A stretch of 64,000 nucleotides of DNA from Ferrovibrio terrae (lineage in GTDB: Bacteria > Pseudomonadota > Alphaproteobacteria > Ferrovibrionales > Ferrovibrionaceae), in NCBI RefSeq assembly GCF_007197755.1, contig NZ_CP041636.1, positions 842,001 through 906,000 on the forward strand, in the 5' to 3' direction. The translations under genes were made by a program, and so were the position numbers. Positions 25,179-34,482 of this stretch are shown here, piece by piece (the first letter of the stretch is position 1; each line of letters opens with the position of its first letter). The notes beneath the pieces were generated by a model that worked only from the letters and a program-made list of their open reading frames with translations, was not told the origin of the DNA and did no database searches.

Positions 25179-25574
25179 ATGAGCAATTCCAACAAGCATA
25201 TGCGCAGCGCGCTGAAGTCGGTGCGTGGCCTCGGCGCCGCCAAGGAAGGCGTGCAGCATTGGTGGATCCAGCGCGTCACGGCTGTGGCCATGATCCCGAT
25301 GCTGCTGCTCCTGCTGGTCTGCGTGCTGAAACTGGCGACCGGCGACCATGCCGCTGTCACGGCGGCCTTCAGGCACCCGCTCTTCGCTCTGCTGGCCCTG
25401 CTCAGCATCCTCGCCATCTTCTGGCACATGAAGCTGGGCCTGCAGGTGGTGATCGAAGACTACGTGCATACCGAAAGCGTGAAGATCGTCTCGCTGCTCG
25501 CCATCACCTTCGCCACCTTCGTCGTCGGCGGTATTGCCGCCCTGTCGGTGCTCAAGATGTTTTTCGGAGCCTAA
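25179..25574 (+). CDS. sdhD: Succinate dehydrogenase membrane anchor subunit
   Basis: A 131-residue hydrophobic subunit with three helices. [21 protein letters not shown] is the conserved N-terminal block, and [17 protein letters not shown] carries the heme-ligand histidine region. With SdhC it anchors the catalytic subunits and forms the quinone site. It lies 4 bp upstream of sdhA. Confidence 0.95.
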   Translation: MSNSNKHMRSALKSVRGLGAAKEGVQHWWIQRVTAVAMIPMLLLLLVCVLKLATGDHAAVTAAFRHPLFALLALLSILAIFWHMKLGLQVVIEDYVHTESVKIVSLLAITFATFVVGGIAALSVLKMFFGA

Positions 25575-25578
25575 GACC

Positions 25579-27366
25579 ATGCCCGCCAGCTATCAGGTTC
25601 ACGATCACTACTACGATGTCGTCGTTGTCGGCGCCGGCGGCGCAGGCTTGCGCGCCACCATGGGTCTGGCCGCGTCCGGCCTGAAGACCGCCTGCATCTC
25701 GAAGGTGTTTCCGACCCGCAGCCACACGGTTGCAGCGCAGGGCGGCATCTCGGCCGCGCTCGGCAATATGGGCGAGGACAATTGGCGCTGGCATATGTAC
25801 GACACCGTCAAGGGCTCTGACTGGCTCGGCGACCAGGATGCGATCGAGTACATGTGCCGCGAGGCCGTGCCGGCCGTCGTGGAACTGGAGCATTTCGGCG
25901 TGCCGTTCAGCCGCACGCCCGAAGGCAAGATTTATCAGCGCGCCTTTGGCGGCATGACCAAGAATTACGGTGCCGAGCCGGCGCAGCGCACCTGCGCTGC
26001 CGCCGACCGCACCGGCCATGCGATGCTGCACACGCTGTACCAGCAGTCGCTGAAATACGACACTGAGTTCTTCATCGAATATTTCGCCCTCGACCTGATC
26101 ATGGACGATGAGGGCGCCTGCTGCGGCGTGATGGCCTGGAACCTGGCCGACGGCAGCATCCATCGCTTCCGCGCCAAGATGGTGGTGCTGGCGACCGGCG
26201 GTTACGGCCGCGCCTACTTCTCCTGCACCTCGGCCCATACCTGCACGGGCGATGGCGGCGGCATGGTGCTGCGCGCCGGCCTGCCGATGCAGGATATGGA
26301 ATTCGTGCAGTTCCACCCGACCGGCATCTACGGCTCGGGCTGCCTGATCACCGAAGGCGCGCGTGGCGAAGGCGGCTATGTCGTCAATTCGGCCGGCGAA
26401 CGCTTCATGGAACGCTACGCCCCCTCGGCCAAGGACCTTGCCTCGCGCGACGTCGTCAGCCGCGCCATGACCATGGAAATCCGCGAAGGCCGCGGTGTGG
26501 GCAAGAATGGCGACCACATCTTCCTGCATCTGGACCATCTCGATCCGAAGATCCTGCATGAGCGCCTGCCGGGCATCTCGGAAAGCGCCAAGATCTTTGC
26601 CGGCGTCGATGTGACCAAGCAGCCGATCCCGGTGCTGCCGACCGTGCACTACAACATGGGCGGCATCCCGACCAACTATCATGGCGAAGTGCTGACGCTG
26701 AAGGACGGCAATCCCGACAGCGTGGTGCCCGGCCTGATGGCGGTGGGCGAAGCCGCCTGCGTGTCGGTGCATGGTGCCAACCGTCTGGGTTCCAACTCGC
26801 TGATCGATCTCGTGGTGTTTGGCCGCGCTGCCGCCATCCGTGCGGCGCAGGTGGTCGACAAGAATGCCAAGCATCGCGACATCAAGGGTGCCGGCGACAA
26901 TGCGCTGGCCCGCCTGGATCGCTTCCGCAATGCCAAGGGCGGCAGCCCGACCGCGCGCATCCGCGACAAGATGCAGCGCACGATGCAGAACAACTGCGCC
27001 GTCTATCGCACCGGCGACGTGCTGAAGGAAGGCGTCGGCCTGATCGACGAGGTCTTCAAGATGATGCCTGACATCGACGTGGCGGATCGCTCGCTGGTGT
27101 GGAATTCCGACCTGGTCGAGACGCTGGAACTCGACAACCTGGTCGGCCAGGCCGTCGTCACCATGCATTCGGCCGAGAACCGCAAGGAAAGCCGCGGCGC
27201 CCATGCTCGCGAGGATTATGCGGATCGCGACGACAAGGAATGGATGAAGCACACGCTGGCCTGGATCAGCGACAAGGGCGGCATCACCATCGACTATCGC
27301 CCGGTTCACACCTACACGCTGACCAACGAGGTCTCGTATATCGAGCCCAAGAAGCGCGTTTACTAA
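25579..27366 (+). CDS. sdhA: Succinate dehydrogenase flavoprotein subunit
   Basis: Oxidises succinate to fumarate in the citric-acid cycle and passes electrons to SdhB. It is 595 residues long. [15 protein letters not shown] binds FAD, and [10 protein letters not shown] contains the histidine that carries covalent [25 protein letters not shown] and the C-terminal [18 protein letters not shown] are conserved active-site blocks. The start at 25579 ([10 protein letters not shown]) is the family start; a further upstream start would overlap sdhD. Confidence 0.98.
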   Translation: MPASYQVHDHYYDVVVVGAGGAGLRATMGLAASGLKTACISKVFPTRSHTVAAQGGISAALGNMGEDNWRWHMYDTVKGSDWLGDQDAIEYMCREAVPAVVELEHFGVPFSRTPEGKIYQRAFGGMTKNYGAEPAQRTCAAADRTGHAMLHTLYQQSLKYDTEFFIEYFALDLIMDDEGACCGVMAWNLADGSIHRFRAKMVVLATGGYGRAYFSCTSAHTCTGDGGGMVLRAGLPMQDMEFVQFHPTGIYGSGCLITEGARGEGGYVVNSAGERFMERYAPSAKDLASRDVVSRAMTMEIREGRGVGKNGDHIFLHLDHLDPKILHERLPGISESAKIFAGVDVTKQPIPVLPTVHYNMGGIPTNYHGEVLTLKDGNPDSVVPGLMAVGEAACVSVHGANRLGSNSLIDLVVFGRAAAIRAAQVVDKNAKHRDIKGAGDNALARLDRFRNAKGGSPTARIRDKMQRTMQNNCAVYRTGDVLKEGVGLIDEVFKMMPDIDVADRSLVWNSDLVETLELDNLVGQAVVTMHSAENRKESRGAHAREDYADRDDKEWMKHTLAWISDKGGITIDYRPVHTYTLTNEVSYIEPKKRVY

Positions 27367-27387
27367 GGAAGCAAGGATAACATCCCC

Positions 27388-28179
27388 ATGGCTGAGTTCT
27401 CGCTGCCGAAGAATTCCAAGATCTCCAAGGGTAAGACCTGGACGCTGCCGCCGGCCAAGCCGGGCGAAGAACGCAAGGTGCGCAAGTTCAGCGTCTATCG
27501 CTGGAACCAGGATGACGGCAAGACCCCGCAGATCGACACCTACGAAGTCGACATGAACGACTGCGGCCCGATGGTTTTGGATGCGCTGATCAAGATCAAG
27601 AACGACATCGATCCGTCGCTCACCTTCCGCCGCTCCTGCCGCGAAGGCGTCTGCGGTTCCTGCGCGATGAACATCGACGGCGGCAATACGCTGGCCTGCA
27701 CCAAGGCCTGCGAAGACATCGACGGCGACGTGAAGATCTATCCGCTGCCGCATATGCCGGTGATCAAGGATCTGGTGCCGGACCTGAGCAACTTCTACGC
27801 CCAGTACGCGTCAATCCAGCCCTGGATGAAGACCCAGAGCCCGGCGCCGACTCGCGAGCGCCTGCAGTCGGCCGAAGACCGCAAGAAGCTGGATGGTCTC
27901 TACGAATGCATTCTCTGCGCCTGCTGCTCGACCTCCTGCCCGAGCTACTGGTGGAATTCGGACCGCTATCTCGGCCCCGCCATCCTCCTTCAGGCTTATC
28001 GCTGGATCGCCGACAGTCGCGATGAGATGACCGGAGAGCGACTCGACAACCTGGAAGACCCGTTCAGGCTGTATCGTTGCCACACGATCATGAACTGCGC
28101 GCAGACTTGCCCCAAGGGCCTCAATCCCGCGCAGGCCATCGGTGAAATCAAGAAGCTGATGGTAGAACGGCGCGGCTGA
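27388..28179 (+). CDS. sdhB: Succinate dehydrogenase iron-sulfur subunit
   Basis: A 263-residue protein with all three clusters visible: the [2Fe-2S] site [11 protein letters not shown] near residue 87, and the [4Fe-4S]/[3Fe-4S] sites in [16 protein letters not shown] near residue 173 and [11 protein letters not shown] near residue 235. It relays electrons from SdhA to quinone. It follows sdhA by 21 bp and ends the sdh cluster. No clear terminator follows. Confidence 0.98.
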   Translation: MAEFSLPKNSKISKGKTWTLPPAKPGEERKVRKFSVYRWNQDDGKTPQIDTYEVDMNDCGPMVLDALIKIKNDIDPSLTFRRSCREGVCGSCAMNIDGGNTLACTKACEDIDGDVKIYPLPHMPVIKDLVPDLSNFYAQYASIQPWMKTQSPAPTRERLQSAEDRKKLDGLYECILCACCSTSCPSYWWNSDRYLGPAILLQAYRWIADSRDEMTGERLDNLEDPFRLYRCHTIMNCAQTCPKGLNPAQAIGEIKKLMVERRG

Positions 28180-28292
28180 TCTGCTAGACTAAAGACCAAA
28201 CAGGGGGCAAACGGCTGGATCGGGTTAACCGGTCCGCTTACACTTGCGGCCGAATCTTCTGTGTTGTGTTTGAGGCAAGGCCGCTAGGCGTT

Positions 28293-29642
28293 ATGGGCGA
28301 TTTTACCCGCGGGGCTCCCCCGCATCTGACCAAGGTTGGGGCCGAAAAGCTGCGCGACGTTTTGCGTGAGCATGAAGCCCATCTTGCAGGTAAGCCCGGC
28401 GCACAGCCCGCCCTGCTTGCCTATACCGATCTTTCCGATGCCGACCTGACCGGCGCCAACCTGACCTTGGCCGACCTGACCGGCGCACGCCTGCATCGCG
28501 CCCGCCTTGATGGCGCGCGGCTGTCGATGTCGAAATGTGGCGGCTCGGACTTCCGCAACGCGACTCTGGACGGCGCCGACCTGCGCTGGGCCGATCTGCG
28601 CGGCGCCTGCCTGCGCGCCACTGGCCTGAACGATGCCAACATGGCCGAGTCGAACGGCGCCGAAGCTTTAGCCCCGGTTTATGATTCCGAAGGCCGCATG
28701 GCGGATAGCGGCCCGACCAAGCGCGCCATCGATCTGTCGGGCGCCTCTGCCCAGCGTGCCGACCTCTCCGGCGCGCAGTTGCCCAAGGCCTTCGCGCTGC
28801 ATGCCGATTTCGCCGACGCCAATCTCGACGACAGCAACCTGCGTGGCGCCGATCTGCGCAAGGCGCAGATGACATCGGCCCGCCTCGAAGGCGCCGATCT
28901 GCAGAATTCCGATTTTTCCGGCGCCAATCTTGCCGGCGCCAGCCTGTCGGGCGCACAGCTCGGCGGGGCCAATTTTGCCGGCGCCGACCTGCGTGGTGCC
29001 ATCGTCGATGCCGCCAGCCGCAGCCTGCCGGAACTGGCCGCCGCGATTTTCGCGGCTGCCTCGCGCCATGCCGACGCCAATCTGGCCGAGGTGCTTAAGC
29101 AGCACGAACTCTGGGTGCATTCCGAAGGCCGTCAGGGCCTGCGCGCCGACCTGAGCGATTTCGATTTCTCCGGCCGCGATCTGCGTGGCGTGAACCTGAT
29201 GGGCGCGCTGCTGGAACGCGCGCGCTTCAACAAGGCGGAACTGACCAATGCCAACCTGGCGCTGGCCCGACTGAATTTCGCTGACCTGCGCGAGGCCGTG
29301 CTGGTGAAGGGCAACCTGCGCGGCGCCAGCCTGGCGCGCGCCACCCTGGACGGTGCCAACCTGACCGACGCGAATCTCGCTGCGATCAAGGACGATGCCC
29401 CGCATGCCCGCGCCGCCCGCACCAATCTGGGTGCCGCCAAGCTGAAGCGCGCGATCCTGATCAACGCCAACCTGACCGGCGCCAGCCTGGTGGCGGCCGA
29501 TCTGCGCGATGCGAATTTAAGTGGCGCGGATCTGACCGGTGCCGACCTGACGGATGGTCGCTTCGCCAATGCCGTGCTGACCGGCGCGAGCTTCACCAAC
29601 GCCCGCCTCGATCGCGCCCGCGACCTGCTGCTGCCCAATTAA
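28293..29642 (+). CDS. Pentapeptide-repeat protein
   Basis: A 449-residue protein made mostly of A(D/N)LXX repeats. One block covers about residues 45-125, a second about 155-245, and after a helical interruption (KQHELWVHSEGRQ) a third covers about 285-440. These fold as right-handed quadrilateral beta-helices; some mimic DNA and shield gyrase, but most have no known target. There is no signal peptide or catalytic domain. The start is ATG 28293; GTG 28266 is an in-frame alternative. It lies 113 bp after sdhB on the same strand and ends in a palindrome. Confidence 0.85.
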   Translation: MGDFTRGAPPHLTKVGAEKLRDVLREHEAHLAGKPGAQPALLAYTDLSDADLTGANLTLADLTGARLHRARLDGARLSMSKCGGSDFRNATLDGADLRWADLRGACLRATGLNDANMAESNGAEALAPVYDSEGRMADSGPTKRAIDLSGASAQRADLSGAQLPKAFALHADFADANLDDSNLRGADLRKAQMTSARLEGADLQNSDFSGANLAGASLSGAQLGGANFAGADLRGAIVDAASRSLPELAAAIFAAASRHADANLAEVLKQHELWVHSEGRQGLRADLSDFDFSGRDLRGVNLMGALLERARFNKAELTNANLALARLNFADLREAVLVKGNLRGASLARATLDGANLTDANLAAIKDDAPHARAARTNLGAAKLKRAILINANLTGASLVAADLRDANLSGADLTGADLTDGRFANAVLTGASFTNARLDRARDLLLPN

Positions 29643-29654
29643 CGTTAATTGGGC
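29633..29654. other. Perfect 22-bp palindrome at a convergent gene end
   Basis: The arms are GCCCAATTAAC and its exact complement, with no spacer, spanning the stop codon (29640-29642) of the pentapeptide-repeat gene. It lies between convergent genes and has no T tract on either side. It could work as a weak bidirectional terminator or as a site for a dimeric protein. Confidence 0.55.
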
Positions 29655-29696
29655 CGCGAGTTTCGCATTGGGCCAGTGCCAGTCGAAGCTGTGCGC

Positions 29697-30824
29697 CTAG
29701 CCTGAGATGTGGGGCAGCACGCGATACTCTTCGCTCTGCATCTCGTTCAGCCGCGACACGCAACGCTGGAATTCGAACGCGCCCTCGCCCTCGGGGTAAA
29801 GTGTTTCCGGCGGTGCGGCCGCCGTCGCCAACAAGTTGGCCTTGGCCTCATACAGCGCATCCACCAGCGTGACGAAACGCTTGGCCTCGTTGCGCTTGGC
29901 GGGGCTGAGCGTCGGGATATTGTCGATCATCACGGTGTGGAAGTTCCTGGCGATGGCCAGGAAATCGGCCGGACCGAGCGGCTGTTCGCACAACTCGTCA
30001 AACCGGAAGCGTGCCACGCCGCGCGCCTGTAACGGCACCATCAGCTTGCGGCCCAGCAGCTCGATCTCGGCCGGCTCACCCTCGGCATCATCGGTGAGAA
30101 GATTCCAGGCATGGTCCAGCGCCAGGGTCGACTTGGCGCTCATCGGGCTGAACCAGACCGGCGACTTGCTGAGCCGCTGCATGCGGTAGTCGCGGCTGGC
30201 CGCCAGATGCAGCACATCCAACTTTTCCTTGAACAATTCGATGAAGGGCAGGAACAGCTGGCGGTTGATACCGCTCCTGTAGAGGTCGTCGGGATGGCGG
30301 TTCGAGGTGGCGACGATCACCACCCCGCGCTGGAAGAGCTTCTCGAACAAGCGACCCAGAATCATCGCATCGGCAACATCGCTGACCTGCATCTCGTCAA
30401 AGCAGAGCAGCCAGGCCGATTTGGCGATCTTCTTGGCGGCTGGCCTGATCGGGTCGTCGCCGCCGGCTTTCTTCTCGGGATCGTCTTCGCTCAGCTGGCG
30501 ATAGCGAAAAATCTCGGCATGCACTTCCTGCATGAAGGCATGAAAATGCACGCGGCGTTTTTTCTCCACCGGCGCCGTGGCGAAGAACAGGTCCATCAGC
30601 ATGGATTTGCCGCGGCCGACATCGCCGTAGATATACAGGCCCTGCGGCGCGTCTTCCTTCCTGCGGCCGACCAGCTTCTGCAGCCAGCTGTCGCCGCTGC
30701 TGGGCTGGTAATGCGCCAGATGGCGGCTCAGCAGTTCCAGCTTCTCGGCCGCCAGCGCCTGGGCGGGGTCTTCCGCCAGCTCTCCGGCCGCCAGCCTGGC
30801 GCGATAGGTTTCTAGGATCGACAT
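29697..30824 (-). CDS. zapE: Cell division protein ZapE (AFG1-like ATPase)
   Basis: A 375-residue AAA+ ATPase of the ZapE/AFG1 family. Walker A is GDVGRGKSMLMDLFF near residue 68, Walker B LLCFDEMQVSDVADA near residue 140, followed by NRHPDDLYRSGINRQLFLPF. In E. coli ZapE binds FtsZ and is needed under heat or low oxygen; mitochondrial AFG1 aids complex IV turnover. Proximity to sdh genes is typical in alphaproteobacteria, where it often lies near TCA genes. Confidence 0.94.
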   Translation of the reverse strand: MSILETYRARLAAGELAEDPAQALAAEKLELLSRHLAHYQPSSGDSWLQKLVGRRKEDAPQGLYIYGDVGRGKSMLMDLFFATAPVEKKRRVHFHAFMQEVHAEIFRYRQLSEDDPEKKAGGDDPIRPAAKKIAKSAWLLCFDEMQVSDVADAMILGRLFEKLFQRGVVIVATSNRHPDDLYRSGINRQLFLPFIELFKEKLDVLHLAASRDYRMQRLSKSPVWFSPMSAKSTLALDHAWNLLTDDAEGEPAEIELLGRKLMVPLQARGVARFRFDELCEQPLGPADFLAIARNFHTVMIDNIPTLSPAKRNEAKRFVTLVDALYEAKANLLATAAAPPETLYPEGEGAFEFQRCVSRLNEMQSEEYRVLPHISG

Positions 30825-30860
30825 AAGGCCTGTTTAAAGGAATTGGGGCCTGTTTAAAAC

Positions 30861-30890
30861 AGAACGGGCGGCAGAGTCATCTGCCGCCCG
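30861..30890 (-). terminator. Terminator of the mmsA transcript
   Basis: CGGGCGGCAG (30865-30874) and CTGCCGCCCG (30881-30890) form a perfect 10-bp stem with a 6-nt loop. On the minus strand it is followed by TTCTGTTTT. A direct repeat, GGCCTGTTTAAA, lies just beyond it (around 30828 and 30847). Confidence 0.65.
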
Positions 30891-30914
30891 CCTGAGGAAC
30901 CGGAATTATCAGGC

Positions 30915-32414
30915 TTACTTCATGGTCGGGATGTTGAACTCGGCGCCCGAACGGATGCCGGTCGGCCAGCGCGCGGTCACCGTCTTGATCTTGGTGTAGA
31001 ACTTCACGCCTTCCGGACCATGCTGGTTGGTGTCGCCAAAGGCCGACTTCTTCCAGCCGCCGAAGGTGTGGAAGGCGAGCGGCACCGGGATCGGCACATT
31101 GATGCCGACCATGCCGACCTGGACCCTCGCTGCGAAGTCGCGGGCGGCATCGCCGTCGCGGGTGAAGATCGCCACGCCATTGCCGAATTCATGTTCGGTC
31201 GGCAGCCTGGCGGCTTCCTCGAAGCTTTCGGTGCGCACCACGCTGAGCACCGGGCCGAAGATCTCTTCCTTGTAGATGCGCATGTCCGGCGTCACGTTGT
31301 CGAACAGGCAGCCGCCCATGAAATAGCCGCCCTCGTAGCCCTGCAGGTTCAGGCCACGACCATCGACCACCAGCTTGGCGCCTTCCGACACGCCGGTATC
31401 GACATAGCCTTTCACCTTGGCGAGATGCTCCTTGGTGACCAGCGGACCCATTTCGGAATCCTTATCAGTGCTGGGGCCGACCTTCAGGGCGCGGACGCGC
31501 GGCGCCAGCGCTTCGACCAGCTTGTCGGCGGTGCCCTTGCCCACCGGCACGGCGACCGAGACCGCCATGCAGCGTTCGCCGGCCGAGCCGTAGCCGGCGC
31601 CGATCAGCGCATCGACCGCCTGGTCCATATCGGCATCGGGCATGATGATCATGTGGTTCTTGGCGCCGCCCATGGCCTGCACGCGCTTTCCATGCGCCGC
31701 GGCCGTGGCATAGACATACTGGGCGATCGGCGTCGAGCCGACGAAGCTGACGGCCTGGATACGCGGATCGGTCAGGACGGTATCGACCGCCTCCTTGTCG
31801 CCGATTACGCAGTTCAGCACGCCCGGAGGCGCGCCGGCTTCCAGCATCAGTTCGGCCAGGCGCAGCGGGCAGGACGGGTCCTTCTCGCTCGGCTTGAGGA
31901 TGAAGGTGTTGCCCGAGGCAATCGCGACGGCGAACATCCACATCGGTACCATGGCCGGAAAATTGAACGGGGTGATGCCGGCGACCACACCGAGCGGCTG
32001 GCGCATCGAATAGACGTCGATGCCTTTCGACACGCTGTCGGAATATTCGCCCTTCAGAAGGTGCGGAATACCGCAGGCGAATTCCACCACTTCCAGGCCG
32101 CGCTGCAGCGAACCCTTGGCATCCGAAACCACCTTGCCATGCTCGTTGGAGATCAGCAGCGCGATCTCGTCGGCGTGGCGTTCGCACAGCTCCTTGAACT
32201 TGAACATCACGCGGGCGCGCACCAGCGGCGAGGTGGCGCCCCATTCCAGGAAGGCTTTCTGGCTGTCGGCGATGGCGGCCTCGACCTCGGCCTTGGTGGC
32301 CAGCGGCGCCTTACTTGCGACTTCGCCAGTCGTCGGATTGTAGACGTCGAGGAAACGACCCGACTTGCCGGCGACCTTTTTGCCGCCGATGAAATGATGC
32401 AACTCTTTCGCCAT
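30915..32414 (-). CDS. mmsA: Methylmalonate-semialdehyde dehydrogenase (CoA-acylating)
   Basis: Converts methylmalonate semialdehyde to propionyl-CoA in valine and inositol/thymine breakdown. A 499-residue aldehyde-dehydrogenase-fold protein. [18 protein letters not shown] and the catalytic [17 protein letters not shown] (Cys near residue 285) are characteristic of MmsA, as is [19 protein letters not shown] near the C-terminus. The start at 32414 ([13 protein letters not shown]) matches the family. It is divergent from a TetR gene with a tandem dyad between them. Confidence 0.95.
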   Translation of the reverse strand: MAKELHHFIGGKKVAGKSGRFLDVYNPTTGEVASKAPLATKAEVEAAIADSQKAFLEWGATSPLVRARVMFKFKELCERHADEIALLISNEHGKVVSDAKGSLQRGLEVVEFACGIPHLLKGEYSDSVSKGIDVYSMRQPLGVVAGITPFNFPAMVPMWMFAVAIASGNTFILKPSEKDPSCPLRLAELMLEAGAPPGVLNCVIGDKEAVDTVLTDPRIQAVSFVGSTPIAQYVYATAAAHGKRVQAMGGAKNHMIIMPDADMDQAVDALIGAGYGSAGERCMAVSVAVPVGKGTADKLVEALAPRVRALKVGPSTDKDSEMGPLVTKEHLAKVKGYVDTGVSEGAKLVVDGRGLNLQGYEGGYFMGGCLFDNVTPDMRIYKEEIFGPVLSVVRTESFEEAARLPTEHEFGNGVAIFTRDGDAARDFAARVQVGMVGINVPIPVPLAFHTFGGWKKSAFGDTNQHGPEGVKFYTKIKTVTARWPTGIRSGAEFNIPTMK

Positions 32415-32511
32415 TTTCTTGAACTCCCTAGAGCGGAAACCGCAGCCTGGGGACTCTAAAGCCCCGCCCGCCGCTGGCAAGGGCCAGCCTGGCTCTGCTC
32501 TCCGGCCACGA

Positions 32512-32543
32512 TTTAGAATTTTATTCTAGAATTTTATTCTAAA
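32512..32543. promoter_or_regulatory. Tandem overlapping TetR operator candidate
   Basis: Two palindromes TAGAAT-TTT-ATTCTA overlap by 2 bp (32514-32528 and 32527-32541), bounded by TT and AA to give a 32-bp AT-rich dyad. It lies 19 bp before the TetR start and about 98 bp from the divergent mmsA start. This pattern fits cooperative binding of two TetR dimers. Confidence 0.6.
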
Positions 32544-32561
32544 GCCCGATATAAGCGGGAT

Positions 32562-33221
32562 ATGAGCAAACCTGCCCGCGTCACTGCCAGCCAGATCGCG
32601 CCGAGAATCGCCTCGGCCGCCACCGAACGCAGCACGCGCCAGCGTGCGCTGGTGGCGGCGCTGGCGCTGTTCGACGCGCAGGGCGTGGAAGCCACCACCA
32701 TCGACCAGGTGCGCGACGCCGCCGGCATCTCGGTCGGCAGCCTGTATCACCACTTCCGCAGCCGCGAGGGGCTGGTGATCGCGCTGTATGAAGACCTGCT
32801 GGAGCAATACCGCACGGCGATCACCGCCGAACTGGTGCGCCACAGCGCCATCCGCACCCTGCTGGATGCCTTCGTGACGACGCATATCGGCTGGGCCATG
32901 CAGAATCCGACCGCCGAGCGCTTTCTCTCGGAGCACCGCCATCACCGCACGCTGACCGGCGTGACAAGGCAGCTGCAGGGCGACACGGCGGATTTCATCC
33001 GACCGCTGCTGCGGCGGATCAAGCCGGCCATCGAGGCCGGCGTGCTGAAACCGCTGCCGCCCGAGCTGCTTCTGAGCCTGGTGCTCGGGCCGGTGCAGAC
33101 CTGGCTGCGCATGCATCGCGCGGGCAGCAGCAAACTCGATGCCGCGCAGGCCGCGCGCAAGCTGTCGGACCTGATCTGGGATGCCGTGGCCGTCCCGCCG
33201 GTAAAAAGGAAACTGAAATGA
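32562..33221 (+). CDS. TetR family transcriptional regulator
   Basis: A 219-residue TetR regulator. The HTH (residues about 25-70) reads ALFDAQGVEATTIDQVRDAA, then GSLYHHFRSREGLVIALYED. It is divergent from mmsA and followed, with a 4-bp ATGA overlap, by a DUF4442 hotdog gene. Binding to the AT-rich tandem dyad at 32512-32543 and control of both directions is inferred. An acyl-CoA-type effector would suit the neighbours. Confidence 0.9.
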   Translation: MSKPARVTASQIAPRIASAATERSTRQRALVAALALFDAQGVEATTIDQVRDAAGISVGSLYHHFRSREGLVIALYEDLLEQYRTAITAELVRHSAIRTLLDAFVTTHIGWAMQNPTAERFLSEHRHHRTLTGVTRQLQGDTADFIRPLLRRIKPAIEAGVLKPLPPELLLSLVLGPVQTWLRMHRAGSSKLDAAQAARKLSDLIWDAVAVPPVKRKLK

Positions 33222-33736
33222 CCATCGCCGCCCTCGCCGTTCCCGCAGCACCTGCCGCCGCGAAAGCCACGGTGCTGAAACAATGGGACGGCTTCTGCCG
33301 CCTGCCGTTCGGCCGCCGGCTGTTCAACCTGCTGATCGGCGTGACCGTGCCCTATGCCGGCAGCATCGCGCCCCAGGTGGTGGAACTGGCACCCGGTCGG
33401 GCCCGCGCGCGCATGGCCGATCGGCGTCGCGTGCGCAATCACCTGCGCTCGCTGCATGCCGTGGCGCTGACCAATCTCGCCGAACTGACCGGCAATCTCG
33501 CGCTGATGAGCCGCCAGCCGCCGCAGGGCGCGCGCTGGATCATCACCGGCTTCGACAGCGAATTCATCAAGAAGGCGCGCGGCACCATCAACGCGGAGTG
33601 CAGCCTGCCCGAGCTCGACTGGTCATCAGCGCAGACTCTGGATGGCCGCGTGGAACTGCGTGATGCCGGCGGCGATCTGGTGATGATCGCGCGTCCGCAC
33701 TGGCGCATCGGCCCCGATCAGCAGAAACAAGCTTAG
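33218..33736 (+). CDS. DUF4442 hotdog-fold protein
   Basis: A 172-residue protein of the DUF4442 acyl-CoA-thioesterase-like family. VTVPYAGSIAPQVVELAPGR, then NHLRSLHAVALTNLAELTGN (the hotdog helix) and the LVMIARPHWRI end are recognisable. It probably acts on an acyl thioester; the substrate is unknown. It overlaps the TetR gene by ATGA, so the two are coexpressed. Confidence 0.82.
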   Translation: MTIAALAVPAAPAAAKATVLKQWDGFCRLPFGRRLFNLLIGVTVPYAGSIAPQVVELAPGRARARMADRRRVRNHLRSLHAVALTNLAELTGNLALMSRQPPQGARWIITGFDSEFIKKARGTINAECSLPELDWSSAQTLDGRVELRDAGGDLVMIARPHWRIGPDQQKQA

Positions 33737-33752
33737 CCTTGCGCTGTCTTTA

Positions 33753-33784
33753 GACGGAACATCCGTCCCGCCTTCGGGTTTTTT
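33753..33784 (+). terminator. Terminator after the DUF4442 gene
   Basis: GACGGA-ACA-TCCGTC (33753-33767) is a perfect hairpin. A second short stem, CCCG-CCTT-CGGG (33767-33778), follows and runs into six T residues. Confidence 0.72.
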
Positions 33785-33818
33785 CTGCTCTCCCCGCAGC
33801 AAATCTGGAGGAAACACG

Positions 33819-34415
33819 ATGACACGCATTCGTTCATACGCCCTGCTTGGTGCCACAGCCCTGTTCTCCGCAAGCGTGGCCGTACCGGCCGCCCTGGCCG
33901 GCGGCATGAAGGCTGAAAACCGCGCCGGCACGCAACAGCAAGCCGCCGTGCAGCAGCAGGCGCTGACAGCGCAGAATTTCGTGCTCTACGCCACCAATGC
34001 CGATCTGTTCCAGGCCGAGGCCAGCAAGATCGCCGTACAGCGCGCGCAGAGCAGCGAAGTGAAGGCCTATGCGCAGCAGATGGCGTCGCAGCACGCCAAT
34101 GCGACCAGCAAGCTGAATATGGTGGCGCGCCAGGCTGGCGTGACACCGGTGACGCCGGTGCTGACGGTGCATATGCAGCAGAAGCTGGCGGAACTGCAGC
34201 ACACGTCAACCACGGCGTTCGACGAACGCTACATCACGCTGCTGCAGGAAGCGCAGGAGCGCGAGCTGCGCCTGCACAACGCCTATGCCCGCGGTGGCGA
34301 CAATGCCACGCTGCGTGCGGCCTCGACCGACACCGCCCAGTTGGTGTCGCAGCATCTGGCCGAGGCACGACGCATCTCGACGTCGATTCTTGCCGACCGC
34401 CCGGCTGGCTCGTAA
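33819..34415 (+). CDS. Exported DUF4142 protein
   Basis: A 198-residue protein with a signal peptide (residues 1-27, ending AALA). The mature part starts with a Gln-rich segment and then a ferritin-like four-helix DUF4142 domain: ALTAQNFVLYATNADLFQAEASKIAVQRAQSSEVKAYAQQMASQHANATS covers helices 1-2, and YITLLQEAQERELRLHNAYA helix 4. The family is widespread in periplasm or envelope fractions and stress-associated; no activity is proven. GGAGG precedes the start. Confidence 0.87.
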   Translation: MTRIRSYALLGATALFSASVAVPAALAGGMKAENRAGTQQQAAVQQQALTAQNFVLYATNADLFQAEASKIAVQRAQSSEVKAYAQQMASQHANATSKLNMVARQAGVTPVTPVLTVHMQQKLAELQHTSTTAFDERYITLLQEAQERELRLHNAYARGGDNATLRAASTDTAQLVSQHLAEARRISTSILADRPAGS

Positions 34416-34438
34416 ATTTAGACCGGCCTGACGAAGAA

Positions 34439-34469
34439 GCCGCCTGCGTCCTGCGCAGGCGGCTTTTTT
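34439..34469 (+). terminator. Rho-independent terminator after DUF4142
   Basis: GCCGCCTGCG (34439-34448) pairs with CGCAGGCGGC (34454-34463) around a 5-nt loop, followed by six T residues. Confidence 0.88.
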
Positions 34470-34482
34470 CATGCCGCGATTT

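Noticed and set aside
25552-27753. A 733-residue minus-strand frame opposite sdhA
   Set aside because: Antisense shadow of sdhA/sdhB, both intact with all cofactor motifs.
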